A DNA stretch of 64,000 bases from Rachycentron canadum (GCA_038496675.1 CM076652.1:13874948-13938947), one strand, 5' to 3'. Positions 25,329 through 38,754 are shown, counted from the stretch's first letter. A program made the numbers and translations. The notes: generated by a model not told the origin, from the letters alone.

Positions 25329-28128
25329 CTATTGAAATGTCTTTGACACAGACACAGACATACACTTTTATTAGCTTATGTCTGTATGTCATGGCTGTAT
25401 GTCAGTATGCAGGTATAGTCTACCTGTATTGGTTGTGATATATTAAGAATGGCGGGCAGTTCAGTGGCCCACATTTCATACTACTGGTTGGCATCTCACC
25501 GTCAAGTGCCTTTTAATTCAGAGATAACTGTGTTAAACCGCACAACAGGTCACCTTTTAAATGTGTGTGTGTCTGTGCATGTGTGTGTCTGTGCAGGCAG
25601 GAGACAGCGACAGTGGATGAGTGCATGAACACATGCAGAGCATACATTGAAAATGTTTGCACATATGAGTGAACATGTTTTTGTGTTGGTAAATCTTGTT
25701 TGTTGCTAGGTAGTTACATTTGCAATTTGTGTCTACAAATGCTCTGCCAAACCAATATTTTGCCAGTGTGTGTGTGTATGTGTGTGACTTTAGTCCAGTG
25801 CTGCCAAAATTCAGCATCCATTAAAACAATTCAAAGCTAATACAGTTGGGCAATCTCAAAGGCTTTCACTTACTAGTTTAACTCAGAATAGTGAGTTGGT
25901 AAGTGAGTGAAGAGAGTGAATAGATGTGTGTGTGTGTTGTTGGCAGTAAGAGCCTGAGGTGTCCAGCCAGAAGAGTGATCAGAATACCAGTCAGGATCAG
26001 TTACAGGATAAAGATCATATGGTGTTCTGGCCCACTTTCCACAACAAACAAACATTATCCTACTCTAGCCCTTTATTTTTTGTTTCTCATGAATGGCCAA
26101 CGCAGGACTATGGCTGTGCACACACGCACACACGTTTTGACATCATGTGGACACTGTTTGCGGTTATGTAGTTATATATAAGTGCAAGGCCTTTTTCAAA
26201 TAGATTGATTTGGGTCTGTCAGTATTGTAGCAAAAAACATAAGTAAACAGATAATTGTGATCTTGTTTTGAGCTTGTTTAATAATCTACACTAAGCATAA
26301 GGTGTAGTACCCCATGCGCCCTTTGTCCTGTGCTACTTTACATACATATTGCAAGTATTGCATAATTTCTGAGTGACTCTCTCCAGCAGTTGAACGTCTG
26401 TGGGAGAGTAGAGATGAATGAAAAAGAAAAAAGGTATTGTGACGCCGTGAGAAAAAAGTGAGGCTAAACAGCAGGGAGGTACTTAAAGAAAGTACTTAAA
26501 ACAAACTCGAGACAAGTGGTGGTGTAGGAGCCTCTTACCAACAACTACATTATCCTCTGTGGTTGTCACTCTGTCACTTCGGTCTCTCCCTCCCCAGTCG
26601 TAAGATTTGTCAGCTCAGACTGTTGTTGATTGATGGGAAATATAGTTTTTTTTTGCTGTGTTGGTGATGGGGTGCATGGCTGTGTGTTGTTGACAGTCAG
26701 TTTAAACCACTTTTGGCCGGATAGGTGCAACAACATCCTCTGGAGGTCACTAATGGGCATTTTAGACTGTTTTAAGTGTAAAATTTCAATTATTGACTAT
26801 GAGGCAAACAGCTTGTCAGTCTTTAACTGCGTTTTGCCCTTGTCAAGATGAATAAGCAGTACTCAGTCTCAAGCGTTACAAGAAAACACTAACATTTTTG
26901 GGATTTGTGCTTTTTTACTGGTTTACCCCATGTCAGATAAGAGTATTGGTGTTAATCTTACTTCAGTGCTTACAAAATACATGCAGAGGTCTGGGATGGG
27001 TTTATTTATTTTTTACATTAAAAATTACTAAATTTTATATATGTTTTATATATCTTAGAAAATACAGCCTTAACATGATTATGCTAAGTTTCGATGGATG
27101 ATTTGATGTTTTACTTTTTGTCATCACTGGAAGTTGTAGTGCATCCGTCAGTGGCACCATCACTGTCTTTGTAAAAGAGCAGGTTGCAAACCTTTTGAAC
27201 TAATAACTGAAGAGAGTTGCGATTGGACTGAATATCAGTTCCTCACTTGTCATTGCTTTTATATGATTTAAAGCTACATCGTAGATGGCAGAACATAATT
27301 GTAAAGATCAAGTTTGATTCACTGGTTATATTGTCTCACCTGGTTGTTGTTTGTAAATTGTCTCTGACTGAGCAGCACAAATGGACAACCCAGTCCATCA
27401 ACAGCAACATACGAACATCATCAACTATGATACACTATACTCTGTCTGTCTCACTTTCTTTCAATCCACTCTTTGACTTGTTGGTTTAAGAAAATAAATG
27501 AAACCACAGCTTGAGCACAGTGGACATTCCTGCTTTATGAGCTGGATTTCCAGTGAGGCATTTCATCCTGTTGCAGCGATCCAGTTTCTCTTAGAAACCT
27601 AAGCAGGCAACATGCACATGACTGCCCAGCATCACACGTGAACATGCGGTGTCTGTCTCTGTGTTGCACTGCTTTTGCATTGTATCTAAACATTTTCTCT
27701 CTCCTTCTCTGTATCACAGGTTGAGTTTATCCAAAACTTACAAATACTCAGTGTCTTCTCACACCGTCATCACACCTACTGCGTCTGATCTCTCTGTTGC
27801 CACTGACAACCACATCACAGAGGGTGACAGAAACATCATCTGGAGGGCCCTGCTGCGCAAAGAGCCCCATCCAAGGCTGTCTGATCTGTTGCTTGACCAA
27901 AGCAACCCTATGCTGCAGGAAGCACCAGTCTGGCAGCGTGGGTCACGGGGTCGTCGTCATGCCAATAGTGGTGGTGGGAGGGGCCACAGCCATTTGATGA
28001 GGGTGGGGTGTGTCTTGGGCACTTGTCAGGTCCAGAACCTCAGCCACCGCCTCTACCAGCTGATTGGACAAAGTGGGAGGGAAGACTCCTCCCCCATTAA
28101 TCCTCGTAGTCCTCACAGTTACGGCTAA
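22808..28128 (+). CDS. adm2: Adrenomedullin 2 / intermedin precursor
   Basis: Secreted peptide of the calcitonin/CGRP family that signals through CALCRL with RAMPs in vascular, renal and osmoregulatory tissue. Two coding exons, 22808-22911 and 27720-28128, join in phase 2 to give 170 aa. Residues 1 to about 23 form a signal peptide with a Leu-rich core (WLILLLGLLPLE). A propeptide follows, then the processing site RGRR at 111-114. The predicted mature peptide is residues 115-169: the disulfide ring C132-C137 (CVLGTC), then QVQNLSHRLYQLIG and the ending SPHSY, with G170 as amide donor. The ring and HSYG ending are diagnostic of ADM2 rather than ADM or CGRP. The ATG sits in GCGCCATGT. Fish have more than one adm2 copy; the flanking miox/lmf2 suggests the copy in the 22q13-type neighbourhood. 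Confidence 0.96.
24263..24328. repeat. (GT)n microsatellite
   Basis: About 33 GT units within the adm2 intron. Confidence 0.95.
25296..25327. repeat. (TA)n microsatellite
   Basis: About 16 TA units within the adm2 intron. Confidence 0.9.
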
Positions 28129-29505
28129 CACCATGCCTCAAATCCCACAAGACGCCTTTACTGACAAAATGTTCGCAAGTTAATAACCTAAGTCCTTTGT
28201 TGCATCAGTGACACAACTGGGGCCTGGAAAATGTTTTGACCACACTCTCATCTGTAATAACATTTGGGAACGGCATTGCTGAGAAGTCAGATGGTGCAAG
28301 AAACAAGAAGCCAAACTAACCTTTGTGAATATCCATCACAGTTTATCAGAAACTGGCAAGATGGAGGTCAGAGATGATGCATATAACATCCCTGATGGGG
28401 TAAAGCTTGTTAATAAATGACCTTGACTTTAGGATTTAATAGAGGTCAATACTACAAAAATAACTTTTGATAAACCAGATTTTCTTTATCCTGGAACATT
28501 GTGGCATTCAGTGCAGGCCAGCGCAAATGGGAGATTCCTTCAAGATTGCAGCTTCATTGGCAATTACCACCAGTTTACTCCAGTAAACTAGAGTCCTACA
28601 TGTTTTGGCATTTATACAATCATAATTATTTAGGCTGTGTGTACATGAAGGAGAAAAACTGTGAACAAGAGAAGCCTCTGTCAAAGTGGTCTACCCAACT
28701 AATGTCTGCTAGCATCATTAGTGGTGATCCTGCTGATCTGAATTTACCTGAGCTCTGAGCTAATCCACCCTGTCTCTTAAAAGCACCTTGATCTCCCTCT
28801 GCCAACAAGTAGCTTTACTTCACTGTGAACCGAAACCAAGAATAACCCCCAATCAAGCCCATTTAACCCTTCACCCAAAACCCCATGGTGCACACAATCA
28901 GCCAAAATAACCACTAACCCTAATCCACGAACTGTCTGTGCACAGTCTTTGCGCAGACAGTGTCTTAACAAGTGAACCAGAGAGAAGACAACTCTGCTAT
29001 TAAGTGCTTTTACCCATGTACTGTAAATTGAAGTTGCATTATTTTGGATTTTGCCAGTATAAAGTGTTTTTAAGCCTTAATTGATTTAATAATTTTTAAG
29101 GCCTTCTGGTCTTTTGCCTTTCACGTATTTAAATTAAACATCACAGTGAATGTTGACGATCAAAGTGATAAGAAGCTTTATAGTCCTCAGTCTTTCTATG
29201 TGTGTCAGTCACAGATAACTCCATTTTCAGTAGGTGCTCTTACAGGTCAAATGTTGATAGGAATGCATGAAAGCACTTTATTCTTCTCTATATTCAGTGA
29301 GACTTGAATTTTAAAATGTGTTATTTAACATTAAATTAATGAGACCATTTTGCTGTTAATATTCCACTTTACTAAATCTTCATGTTCATGTGAGAGCTCC
29401 TTCAAGGTATAAGTGTCCTTCTGTAAACTATCTGTGATGCTTTTATCTAATACTTTGTTCTTACAACAGCAGTGTTGTGAAATAAAACTCCAGTAAAACA
29501 TTCAC
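28129..29505 (+). other. adm2: adm2 3'UTR
   Basis: Follows the TAA at 28126-28128 and extends to an AATAAA at 29481-29486. A nearer hexamer near 28412 could give a shorter form. The open stretch at 28501-28758 is not splice-supported. Confidence 0.55.
29481..29486 (+). terminator. Probable distal polyadenylation signal of adm2
   Basis: AATAAA about 1.35 kb after the stop codon, with no later coding signal before the CA microsatellite. Confidence 0.45.
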
Positions 29506-29640
29506 ATGCATTTTATCTGTTCTATCTAGTCTATCTAAGGTCAAGTAAGACTTATTTATGGTAATGCTCACATAGTTTATGACTGGAAAATTTGTCTCAG
29601 ACTATGTTACTGATAGGGATTGTTAACCTGGGCTTCTGTA

Positions 29641-29642
<2 letters not shown>

Positions 29643-29704
<62 letters not shown>

Positions 29705-29735
29705 AGACACAGACACAGACACAGACAAAGGCCCA
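29643..29735. repeat. (AC)n followed by (ACACAG)n compound microsatellite
   Basis: About 28 AC units grade into about five ACAGAC hexamers. Confidence 0.95.
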
Positions 29736-31868
29736 GGGGGTAGGAAGTGAAAAGTTCAAACCAATGCAACAAAATTTGCCACTATGACATTACATATTTG
29801 TATGTGAGTTTGTGTGTGTGTGTGTATTATACTACCCCATATGAAAAGCCCTTTGATTATATTCAGCTAATACATTTTCCTTTATTGGTAAGAAACATTA
29901 TAACTTTGTCAGATTATACCAGTGAATTAAAGTTAAATCCGAAAATAAATTAATCAAAAATAAATGTCAAAAATGGTTTTAGGGCATTACATAAGGTAAA
30001 TATGAGAAAGCTTCTCCACTGACTGTCAGAACTCAGCAGGGATTCAAAACTCTCCAAGGCATTTTTGTGTTTCAAATTATTCAGTGCAGCTGACTTCATG
30101 AAATCATTGAGGATATTGTGTCCTTTGGTCCTTAGCATTGACCAAAATAAAAAAAATAAAGGAGCCTCCATTTCCCATAATGCTAGATAAACTGGATAGT
30201 GACTGCCCTGCATGGTAATAACCTGACAACGTCACTGTGACATAATTGTTTTCCCAACACACTTCTCCAGAGCCACAGAGGACATTAAACACTAACACCT
30301 CTCAGACTCATGACGGGTGGTTTTAAGGGAAGGATCAAAGTCAGTGTAGAAGAATCAGTGATGTCTTTGTTTTCTATCAATACCTGGTGCCTACATGACC
30401 CATAGTGTAACTTGACTGCTGACTTTTCTCTTGGAAATTCAGGTTTGTTATGAAGCTAATGTAGCCTGCAAACAGAGAGATGAGGAGCAGCCTCCAAATC
30501 ACTGGAAAGCTCACTTCTTTCTAACTCCTCACTTCCAGACTTTTTTAATTTTCACTTTCCACAATCAGTGTGGGCTTAAGTAAGATCACAAATCATCATA
30601 CAGCTCCCCTAAATCAACAAAAGGGTTTATCGAATTTTTTTTCCACATACACAGGACCTGTAAACAGACCTTGAAGATGGTAAAGTTCTCCCCTTTAGCC
30701 TATTGTGCCTCCAACTTCACTGAAATCATTAAATAACCATTTTGGGGCAGCTTTTAAGGTGGCCAATCAGATTTCCAGGTTGGATCAAGCCTTCACCACC
30801 CCTTGACAGAGCCTAGTTTAAACAAACATAAAACTGAAAGTTTAGGAGCTTTTCTATTTGTCTGGTGTGCATTGTTAGCTTTGTAAACAGCTCTTGCTGT
30901 TCTTTTTTTTTTTTTTTTTTTTTTTAATTCTATAAAGTTATACAAGAGTTTTCACGAGGACAAAGACCACAATGATGCAAAAGACTCAACCATTCAGTTA
31001 TTTGTTGCTGTGTGTGTATATCAAGGCAATGACCTCTCAAAGGCAAAGAGTAAGGGTGCTAGCAGAAAGTAAAATTCTCTCAAATCCTATACGAATCCAC
31101 GATCTATCACCAATGTACAGAAACAGATTTTATAAAGCTTTCCTCTCATTCACACATTTAGTCCAGAGCTCCAAGTGGTTACGACTAACAGGAAACAAAA
31201 GTAAATTGAACATTGGTTGACTGAATCAACTGAAGCTTGTTTGGTGAGTCTCAAGTGTGTGAGTGTGTCTTTAATCCAACTGACAAAGTGAAACAGGAAA
31301 TTTGTTAATGACAAATCATCAGTCAGTTCCTGTTGTTTGTTTAATATATTGTGGTTGATACCCAGATGTGTATCCATGAAAGCAAGACTCCACCTATTTG
31401 GGTTTGTTTTATTTACTGTCCATCCTGAAAGTTCTTCAATTTTTCCAGTTTGTCATGTGGCATGACAGTCCCCACCCAAGCTGTTGTAGCTCAAGCAGAT
31501 TTGCAGAGAAGTCGGTCAGAAAATAAGTCTGAAGACTTAGGTCAATGCGACATTTGAGTTTCTCCTAATTTGCAAAGATTTCTAAAATTCTGTTTTCACT
31601 TTCTCTTTACGGGCTATTGAGTGTAGATGAGGAAACAAAAATATTTATATTTATATAACTATATATGTATGTATATATTTATATACATATATATGTATAT
31701 ATTTATATACATATATATATATACACACATATATATACATATACATATATATGTATATACATATATATATGTATATACATATATATACATATATATATAC
31801 ATATATACATACATATATATACATATATACATATACATATATATATATATATACACACATATATATAA

Positions 31869-31901
<33 letters not shown>

Positions 31902-32140
31902 CTAGAATATATAGAAACAAAGAACTACTGAGTCATTCTACATCAGTACAAACTGATAACCTGTTGATTATTGAAAAACTTCCTGGCATAGACTCACACA
32001 CACACAGACACATACTCTGAGCCAAGGTTCAACACAGTGTACCCCATTGGGTGAGGTTTAGTTAAAATGTGACAGGACATTGGTGTACCCTGTGCACACA
32101 CCTACAGTCCAGGTCAAAAACATTACCCTTTAAGCCGGCA
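29736..32140. other. Intergenic sequence between adm2 and miox
   Basis: No coding exon or RNA gene is supportable. It contains a poly-T run (about 30902-30925) and the large AT/CA repeat listed separately. Confidence 0.5.
31636..31905. repeat. TATA/TACA-rich microsatellite block
   Basis: About 270 bp of mixed TA, TATACA and TATAAA units. Because TA-rich units are self-complementary it is strongly palindromic, and it yields spurious Tyr/Ile-rich open frames on both strands. Confidence 0.95.
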
Positions 32141-32150
32141 GGGTATATTT
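32110..32150 (+). promoter_or_regulatory. miox: Probable miox core promoter
   Basis: A TATATTTA element at 32144-32151 lies about 75 nt upstream of the ATG, so the start site would be near 32175 with a short 5'UTR. An AGGTCAAAA, resembling an HNF4/nuclear-receptor half-site, lies at about 32111. Assignment is by position and motif only. Confidence 0.45.
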
Positions 32151-32218
32151 AGGCAAGTCAGAGGATTGAGGACCAACAAACCACAACACAGCAGCTGTAA
32201 AGACTTCATTTGGCAGAC

Positions 32219-35047
32219 ATGAGGGTCATCAGCATCGTATGGATACATTTTTTAATCATCTTTACTTAGTTGTATAAGTATAAATGTTATGCATCTAGGT
32301 AACGCCTGTTGTGTTTTCTGCTGTTATTTGAAATGCAGGGTCCAGACCCATCTCTGGCATATCGGCCAAACTTGGAGAAGAATGAACGCAAAGAGAAGGA
32401 AGACTACAGAAATTTTGAGGTTTGCATTCAAAGCCTCTCTTCAGCACATGACACTTATTTAATGTTACTTGAGTTCATGTCCAAATAGGCAAACTCAGAG
32501 GTAAGAAACACACAGTTACAACTATTGCCCACATATGTAAATAAAAAAACACTAAAGATGTAATTTAATGCTTTCAAAATGGCACTGAATGGACATCCAT
32601 GTATCTTCTCTGATTGGTAATTTTGCCATAAACCAAAATGTAATTTTATTTTAAAAACATTGTCTTGAGTAACTTAATAAGTTTTGACAGTATTGCAGAC
32701 ATTGATGGTATCACTGGTTGGCTGTAGTCAAACATGGCACAAAAAAGCAGAAGCTGTCTCATGCAAAAATGCATTTGTTCAGAAATAGGGTGATGTAAGT
32801 GTCCTGGTGTGTATCGTATGTGTGTTATATGTTTTCCAGACTGGAAGCCTTCTTGAACGTGTCTTCAGTACATATAAGTTGATGCACACCAACCAAACCC
32901 TGGACTTTGTAAAGCAGAAGGTGAGTAAATGTGGAGTGAAAATAGCAAAAGCAAGTTGCCTGTCCTGTCAGACTGAGTAAACAAATGTCATCTGTCTTCT
33001 GAAGCAAAAGCTAAAGTTCTTTTTGGACTAAACTTTAATCAACCTAATTTCACATCTCCCAAAGGTTACACCAGGACATTTTCCTGTTTTGTATATGTGA
33101 CCTGAAGAAGACCTTCTCCTACTAATCTGGGTTTGTTTCCAATCTCTTGAAGGTTATTGAAAGATGATGGTACTACTGAAAGTTCACTGGACACATTTGG
33201 CATCTCTCAGAGACACATAAAACAGAGGGGCGTCATTTGAATATAAATTAAGCGATTCAGATAAACCTAATTGCCTATAACCTTTAAAAATGATTTTTCT
33301 TAAAGTTTTTTTTCAAGGTTGACCAGATGCCTTCCTCACACGTTTTGAGCAAAAACCTTGCGGGTAATGATGTCTCTTACCCTCCTACAGCACTCTGAAT
33401 GGACCAGCTGCAACCACAGTCAGATGGGGATGATGGACACCATCATGTCTCTAGACCAGCTGGTGGACGAGTCTGATCCTGATGTGGACTTCCCCAACTC
33501 CTTCCATGCCTTCCAGACTGCTGAGGGCATCCGCCAAGTTCACCCGGACAAAGGTACCATATAGGAGCGAGGCAGAAAGACACTGTGTACAAACATGTAC
33601 TGTACTTTAGACTGGTTAATACTCTATCTGTATGTACTGCCCCTCTGCAGACTGGTTCCAGTTGGTGGGTCTGATTCATGATGTTGGGAAGATCATGGCT
33701 CTCTGGGATGAACCCCAGGTAAGAGACAGGTTCAATATAATATATTATGAGAGATGCAGTTTATGACAGCTCCTTGTATATATTATGGGTGATATAATCA
33801 ATTCTAATAGTATTATGTTTGTTATTATGTCTGTGTACTCTACAGTGGGCTGTGGTGGGCGACACCTTCCCCGTGGGTTGCAAGTATCAAAAGTCGATTG
33901 TGTTCAGGGATAACACCTTCATGGATAATCCAGACGACAAAAACCCCAGTTACAAGTTGGTATTCTCATGTTACGTCATCAAATTCTAACAAAGTGCTCA
34001 CATTAAATATGCAGTCCACCCCTAAGGCTGATAGTCACTTCTTCATCACTTTATTTGGCCCAGACACAATGGGTTTATAAGGGAAAATAAGTACTGTAAT
34101 GTTAACCTGAATAGTTTCTCATGAACACAGCATGTGTTCTGATCATTTTATTTTCACTTAAATTACAAGTGAGAAAAATATCAAAAATTACAAAACTAAA
34201 ATTTAATGTAGGTAGTCAATAATCCTCAGTTTTAATCAGTGCAACAAAACACAATGCCACATTTTCTATTTAAATGTAATGTCATTAAAAGTCTTCTGCT
34301 CTGATGCACTAATATTATCGACATCAACATCTATAACATGTTGATTTTTTCCCTCTTTAGTACTGACTACGGGATCTACAAATCGAACTGCGGACTCGAC
34401 AATGTTCTCATGTCTTGGGGCCACGATGGTACGAGATATCATCATATTCACATGCAATTCCTGCTGTAACACGTCACACACACATATCCACCCACCACAA
34501 CTTCTAAAATAAGGTGTGTGCTGCCATTGAAGTACCCTCCACTGTTGTCTTTAGAGTATCTCTACAGAGTTATGAAGTTCAACAACTGCCCAATCCCAGA
34601 AGAGGTGAGTAAATTATGAAATTTAATTATTAAATGTGAATGAGTGAAAGTTTTCCTTAGGTCTTGGCTGATGGGATATAGTGCTGACATTTGAAATTTT
34701 AACCTTCTTTAAAATGTTTTTACACTTTGCTTTTGTCTCTCTTCAGGGGTTGTACATGATTCGCTTCCATTCTTTCTACCCCTGGCACTCCCACGGAGAC
34801 TACATGCACCTGTGTAATGACAAAGACCTGCGTATGCTTCCCTGGGTCCAAGAGTTCAAGTGAGTATCTTCCTCCTTTTACTCACATCATTGAACTCATT
34901 GTTTTAACCTAAAGCTGCATCTTACACTGTCTCTACAGCAAATTTGACCTGTACACAAAGACTACTGATCTGCCTGATGTCGACAAACTGAAGCCCTACT
35001 ACCAGTCTCTGATTGACAAGTACTGTCCAGGAATAATGAAGTGGTGA
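32219..35047 (+). CDS. miox: Inositol oxygenase (myo-inositol oxygenase)
   Basis: A di-iron enzyme that uses O2 to open myo-inositol to D-glucuronate, the first step of inositol catabolism, mainly in kidney cytosol. Ten phase-consistent exons: 32219-32236, 32339-32419, 32840-32920, 33391-33553, 33651-33718, 33846-33955, 34361-34428, 34555-34604, 34747-34859, 34939-35047; 286 aa (human 285). All iron ligands are present at human position +1: H99 ([11 protein letters not shown]), H124 and D125 (LIHDVGK), H195 (MSWGHDEY), H221 ([10 protein letters not shown]) and D254 (FNKFDLY). The first coding exon encodes only six residues (MRVISI), as the family's first exon does, and joins GPDPSL. The exon 6 donor is GTTGGT, a weak but valid GT site required by the frame. 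The copy looks intact. Confidence 0.97.
32420..32839 (+). other. miox: miox intron 2
   Basis: AT-rich intron with no other feature seen. Confidence 0.65.
32921..33390 (+). other. miox: miox intron 3
   Basis: A GTGAGT donor and CCTCCTACAG acceptor bound it. No other feature is seen. Confidence 0.65.
33956..34360 (+). other. miox: miox intron 6
   Basis: Starts with the non-consensus donor GTTGGT. The frame of exon 7 requires this boundary. Confidence 0.6.
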
Positions 35048-35380
35048 AACAGACAAAGACTCAACCATGACACTCAGAAACCAGCTGCTTGAGAGGTTGA
35101 TCACATCCAGCGTGTAACTTTAGAATGATTTGACACGTCCTTATATTAACTCTTTGACTGGATTTAGTACCTCCTGTACACACATTACTTATTACTGAAT
35201 ATACTTCGATCAGGTTTCAAATTACTTAGATTGTTTCCATAGCAACTGAATATTTTATCTTGCATGTACTGAAAAATTATTTAAAAAAAAAAATTTAAAT
35301 TAAAAAAAGTTTTTTATAACACACACACACACACACACCTAATTATATGGTTTCAAATAAAAATGTACAGAAAAGCATGT
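35048..35380 (+). other. miox: miox 3'UTR
   Basis: Runs from the TGA at 35045-35047 to an AATAAA at 35356-35361. A short A-rich tract and a CA tract lie just before the signal. Confidence 0.65.
35356..35361 (+). terminator. Polyadenylation signal of miox
   Basis: AATAAA about 310 nt past the stop codon. The gene converges on lmf2, whose own signal is about 590 bp away on the other strand. Confidence 0.65.
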
Positions 35381-35945
35381 TACTTTGTTGGATTTTAATG
35401 TTATGAAAACATTTTTAAAGTACATAAACTACAATGTTTTGCACGATGTTTTCATTTTAGATAAAGAAGACATTTGTAGTGAAAAAAGTGCAGTTTTGGT
35501 TCTTTACATACAGCAATAGACAATAGAAAGTCTCAGACTCTCTCACACTCACACACACACACACTCACAAGGCAGTAGCACAGTAACATGAACAAGACAG
35601 AACCTGCTTACATTTAAAGTCTGTATTTCTCTCTTCTTTCATTTGACATGATTTGACCTTCTGACTAGGAGCCAATGAGGGAGGTTATAGAAATACCTGG
35701 CAAGATCTGCTGCATTAAAAAATGATCCAAAGTGATTAGTTGATTGGTTTCTGACAGACAGCTGATATATGAATAATGTACTGCAGTAAGGTGTAGGTGA
35801 TATAAATGGTAAATAAACTTTTTTTTTTTCCTGTGACTGGCTGACAGGGAAGTAGAAATATAGAAAGGACTATTTTCTTTGGTCATTTAGATGATGTTAT
35901 ATAATGACGGGTGGTGATAACAGTCATTATGGGATTACCTGCATC
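35381..35945. other. Spacer between convergent miox and lmf2
   Basis: No coding signal. It contains a short CA tract near 35550 and a poly-T run near 35819. Confidence 0.5.
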
Positions 35946-35951
35946 TTTATT
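35946..35951 (-). terminator. Probable polyadenylation signal of lmf2
   Basis: TTTATT on the + strand reads AATAAA on the - strand, only about 24 nt past the lmf2 stop codon, implying a very short 3'UTR. A more distal site is possible. Confidence 0.45.
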
Positions 35952-35974
35952 AAAACTCACTTGTTTAAAGTAGC

Positions 35975-38687
35975 TCATCTTTTTCCTTTTCTATCTTCTT
36001 CCTCATCCTCCTCCTCGTTGTTGTCACTTACAGTGTCCTCCTCTCCCTCATCTTCCTCCACTTCCTCTTTGCTGTCCTCTACTTCTTCCTCATCCTCTTC
36101 CACTGCCTGCTGATCATCTGACTTCTCACAATTTTCCATGTGATCATTTACAGTCATAGTGGCCTTATGAGAAAGCGGCATCCCTTTGTTCCTGTTTCGC
36201 AATCTCTGGAGGAGACAGAAGGTGGCGCTGCAGGCAATGAGGGTCCAGATTAATATTTGGGTAGGAACGCCTCTGACCTGAGAGCGCACCCACTTCACTG
36301 CCCGGGCAACAGTGGTGTTGGACATACGACGTGGAGGCGATTTGTCCTACACACAAATAAACATTAATAGTATTCAGATTATGGCATGAAAAGGGACAGT
36401 CTCCTCCCAAATTTTACATAGTTTACCTAGAAAGATTTATGATGAAGAGTAATACAGAGAAAAGAGATTATTTTTAAGATGTATTCACCTTGAGCCCATA
36501 TTGGTTGAGCATGCTCTCCAGGACAGTGCTGCCCAGATGCACAGTGGGATAGAACTCATCAACATAGACCCTCCTCCACCAGCGCTGTGGGTAAGAGCTG
36601 CCAACAGAGACCAGCCAAACAGTTAACATTGAGGCTTGTGATTTCTGAATTTTTTATTTCTCTATTTTGAACAGGCTGAGATGACAACATCATGACAAGC
36701 AGGAAAGTTGCACTGTATAAAATAAACTAATACAATCAAACCTTGTGAGCTAGTTACATAACACAGAATGCATTTTTTAGTAGAGACAAAACATCTTTAA
36801 ATCACAGTAGCACCTGTTTGTTACGATGAATTTCACAGAACTATTTCAGAGAGTGCTGACTGATGGCTTTCAGTGCACGCCCAGTGTGTGAGGGAGGGAT
36901 AAGGAGAAAGCGAGCACTGACCCGTCAGCCTTTGGCTCAGTAAACCAGTATCTGTAGCGGTGGGCTCTGAGATAGGCTGGAGGCTGCTGGTGGAACGGAT
37001 ACTGAGATACATCTGTCTGGATCAACTCTATAACTGCAGATAAAACACAACTTTAAAAGACATCTGCCTGTTGAATAAATTAATTAACTGTAGCACTTTG
37101 AGGGTGCATACCATCTCTCTTTCCCTGCAGCAGTCTGTACATCAGGCTGGTGAACCATGGAGCCTGTGTATGAGTCCCAAGGGCAGCAAACCACATTTGC
37201 CAGTCTAACCGGGGCTGGTGAGGTGTCACCACAGGAGGTGGTGCACTTAAGTTTCCTGGTTTGTACATGAACTCAATCTCCTAGGGGGGGAAAAAAAAAA
37301 AAAAAAAAAAAAAAGATATGTCAATATAAACAAGTGCTGTACTGAAGAACAGTGTTTCTGCACAATTATTATGAACTTGTTCAATACTGCCTCCAAGTTT
37401 ATATTAAATGAGCAGTGTGATCATTCACAGGTATATTGAGAACCTGTTTAAACCATGTTCCTCTCTCACCGTCCATGTGACTCCATCATTGCTTCCCTCA
37501 ATTACAACTTCTGGCCGCCCCCCAACGCCTGTCATCCTTCTGAAGAGGCCATATGAGTTGACCAGCTGGTAGCGATTCACAAGCTCATAGGCCTGACGTA
37601 CTCCAGGCCACAATCTGGCATTGGAGTCATACTCTATGTAGGTAAATGGCACCTGGAAGTAAAAAACAGAAATTGATGACATGAGAGAAAATACTGATAT
37701 TGTGGCTAAGAGATTATACCTAAATTAGACAATAATACTGCTGACTGGTTATGGTGTTCAACTGAATAGTGATATGAAGTTTCACTTTCATGATATGAAG
37801 GTTAATTATAACAACACATTACTACCCACCAGACTGACAGCGAACATGGCAGCAGTAGCAGCAGCAAACACTGTCCACTGAAGGGTTCCACAAAACCTCT
37901 TCAGGAAACCAGACACACATGCACACCTAAACAAAAAAAAAAAAAAAGAAAAAAAAGAAAAAAACATTCAGTACATTATTTTTGTTCTTCTGCTGTACAT
38001 CAACATATATTTTATGAAAAGGTAGCTCCACATTAAATCAAAAAGACCAATGACTAACACACTAAGGACAGCCCTACCTGAACATGGCTGCAACTATCTC
38101 CCAGGTGAGAGAGAGGACTCCAATCCAGATACAGGGGATAGTGACAGTCTTTAAAAACTGGTTAAACTGGTGGTATGTGAATGCTGCAAGGACAAAAACA
38201 CAAACAAAAAAACTTCACAATGCGAATTGCATCTATTTACATACCTGCATATACACACATACAGACACATACCTGTCCTAGAGGAGATGCCGTTCTTTGT
38301 TGTATCCACCTGCAGGTCAAAGCACATGATTGTGCCAACGACCATGAGAGACCAGACCACCAGCTCCAGCAGGTAACACAGCCAAGACCACAGTCTGGAA
38401 TCTGATCAGGGCAAACAGAGAAAAAAAATAAACAGGTAATGATCTGATAAATAAACCACAAGCCTGAATGGACAAACAGTTCACGGTCAAATTGAACTCT
38501 GTGCACGTACCTCTGTAGACAGGGTTCATGTATTATCAGGGTTCATATGCATTATCAGTTATACGAAAAACTTTTTGATCACAATTTGTTTACTGCCTTT
38601 GTAGGTGTTGGAGGGTGTTTATGTGACAAAAATTTTAGCTGTGAAACAGTGGAATACTGCAGCTGTGGACACTGAATGAACAAATGT

Positions 38688-38754
<67 letters not shown>

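Larger units (their letters stand above)
22912..27719 (+). other. adm2: adm2 intron
   Basis: A 4.8-kb intron. It contains a (GT)n tract (24263-24328), an AT tract (25296-25327), shorter GT runs near 25562 and 25768, and ACTATC repeats near 25120. I see no coding exon or RNA gene. Confidence 0.7.

Noticed and set aside
28501..28758. 85-codon open frame downstream of adm2
   Set aside because: It lies in the adm2 3'UTR, has no splice support and no recognisable similarity.
31627..32020. Tyr/Ile-rich open frames on both strands
   Set aside because: Translations of the TA/TATACA microsatellite.
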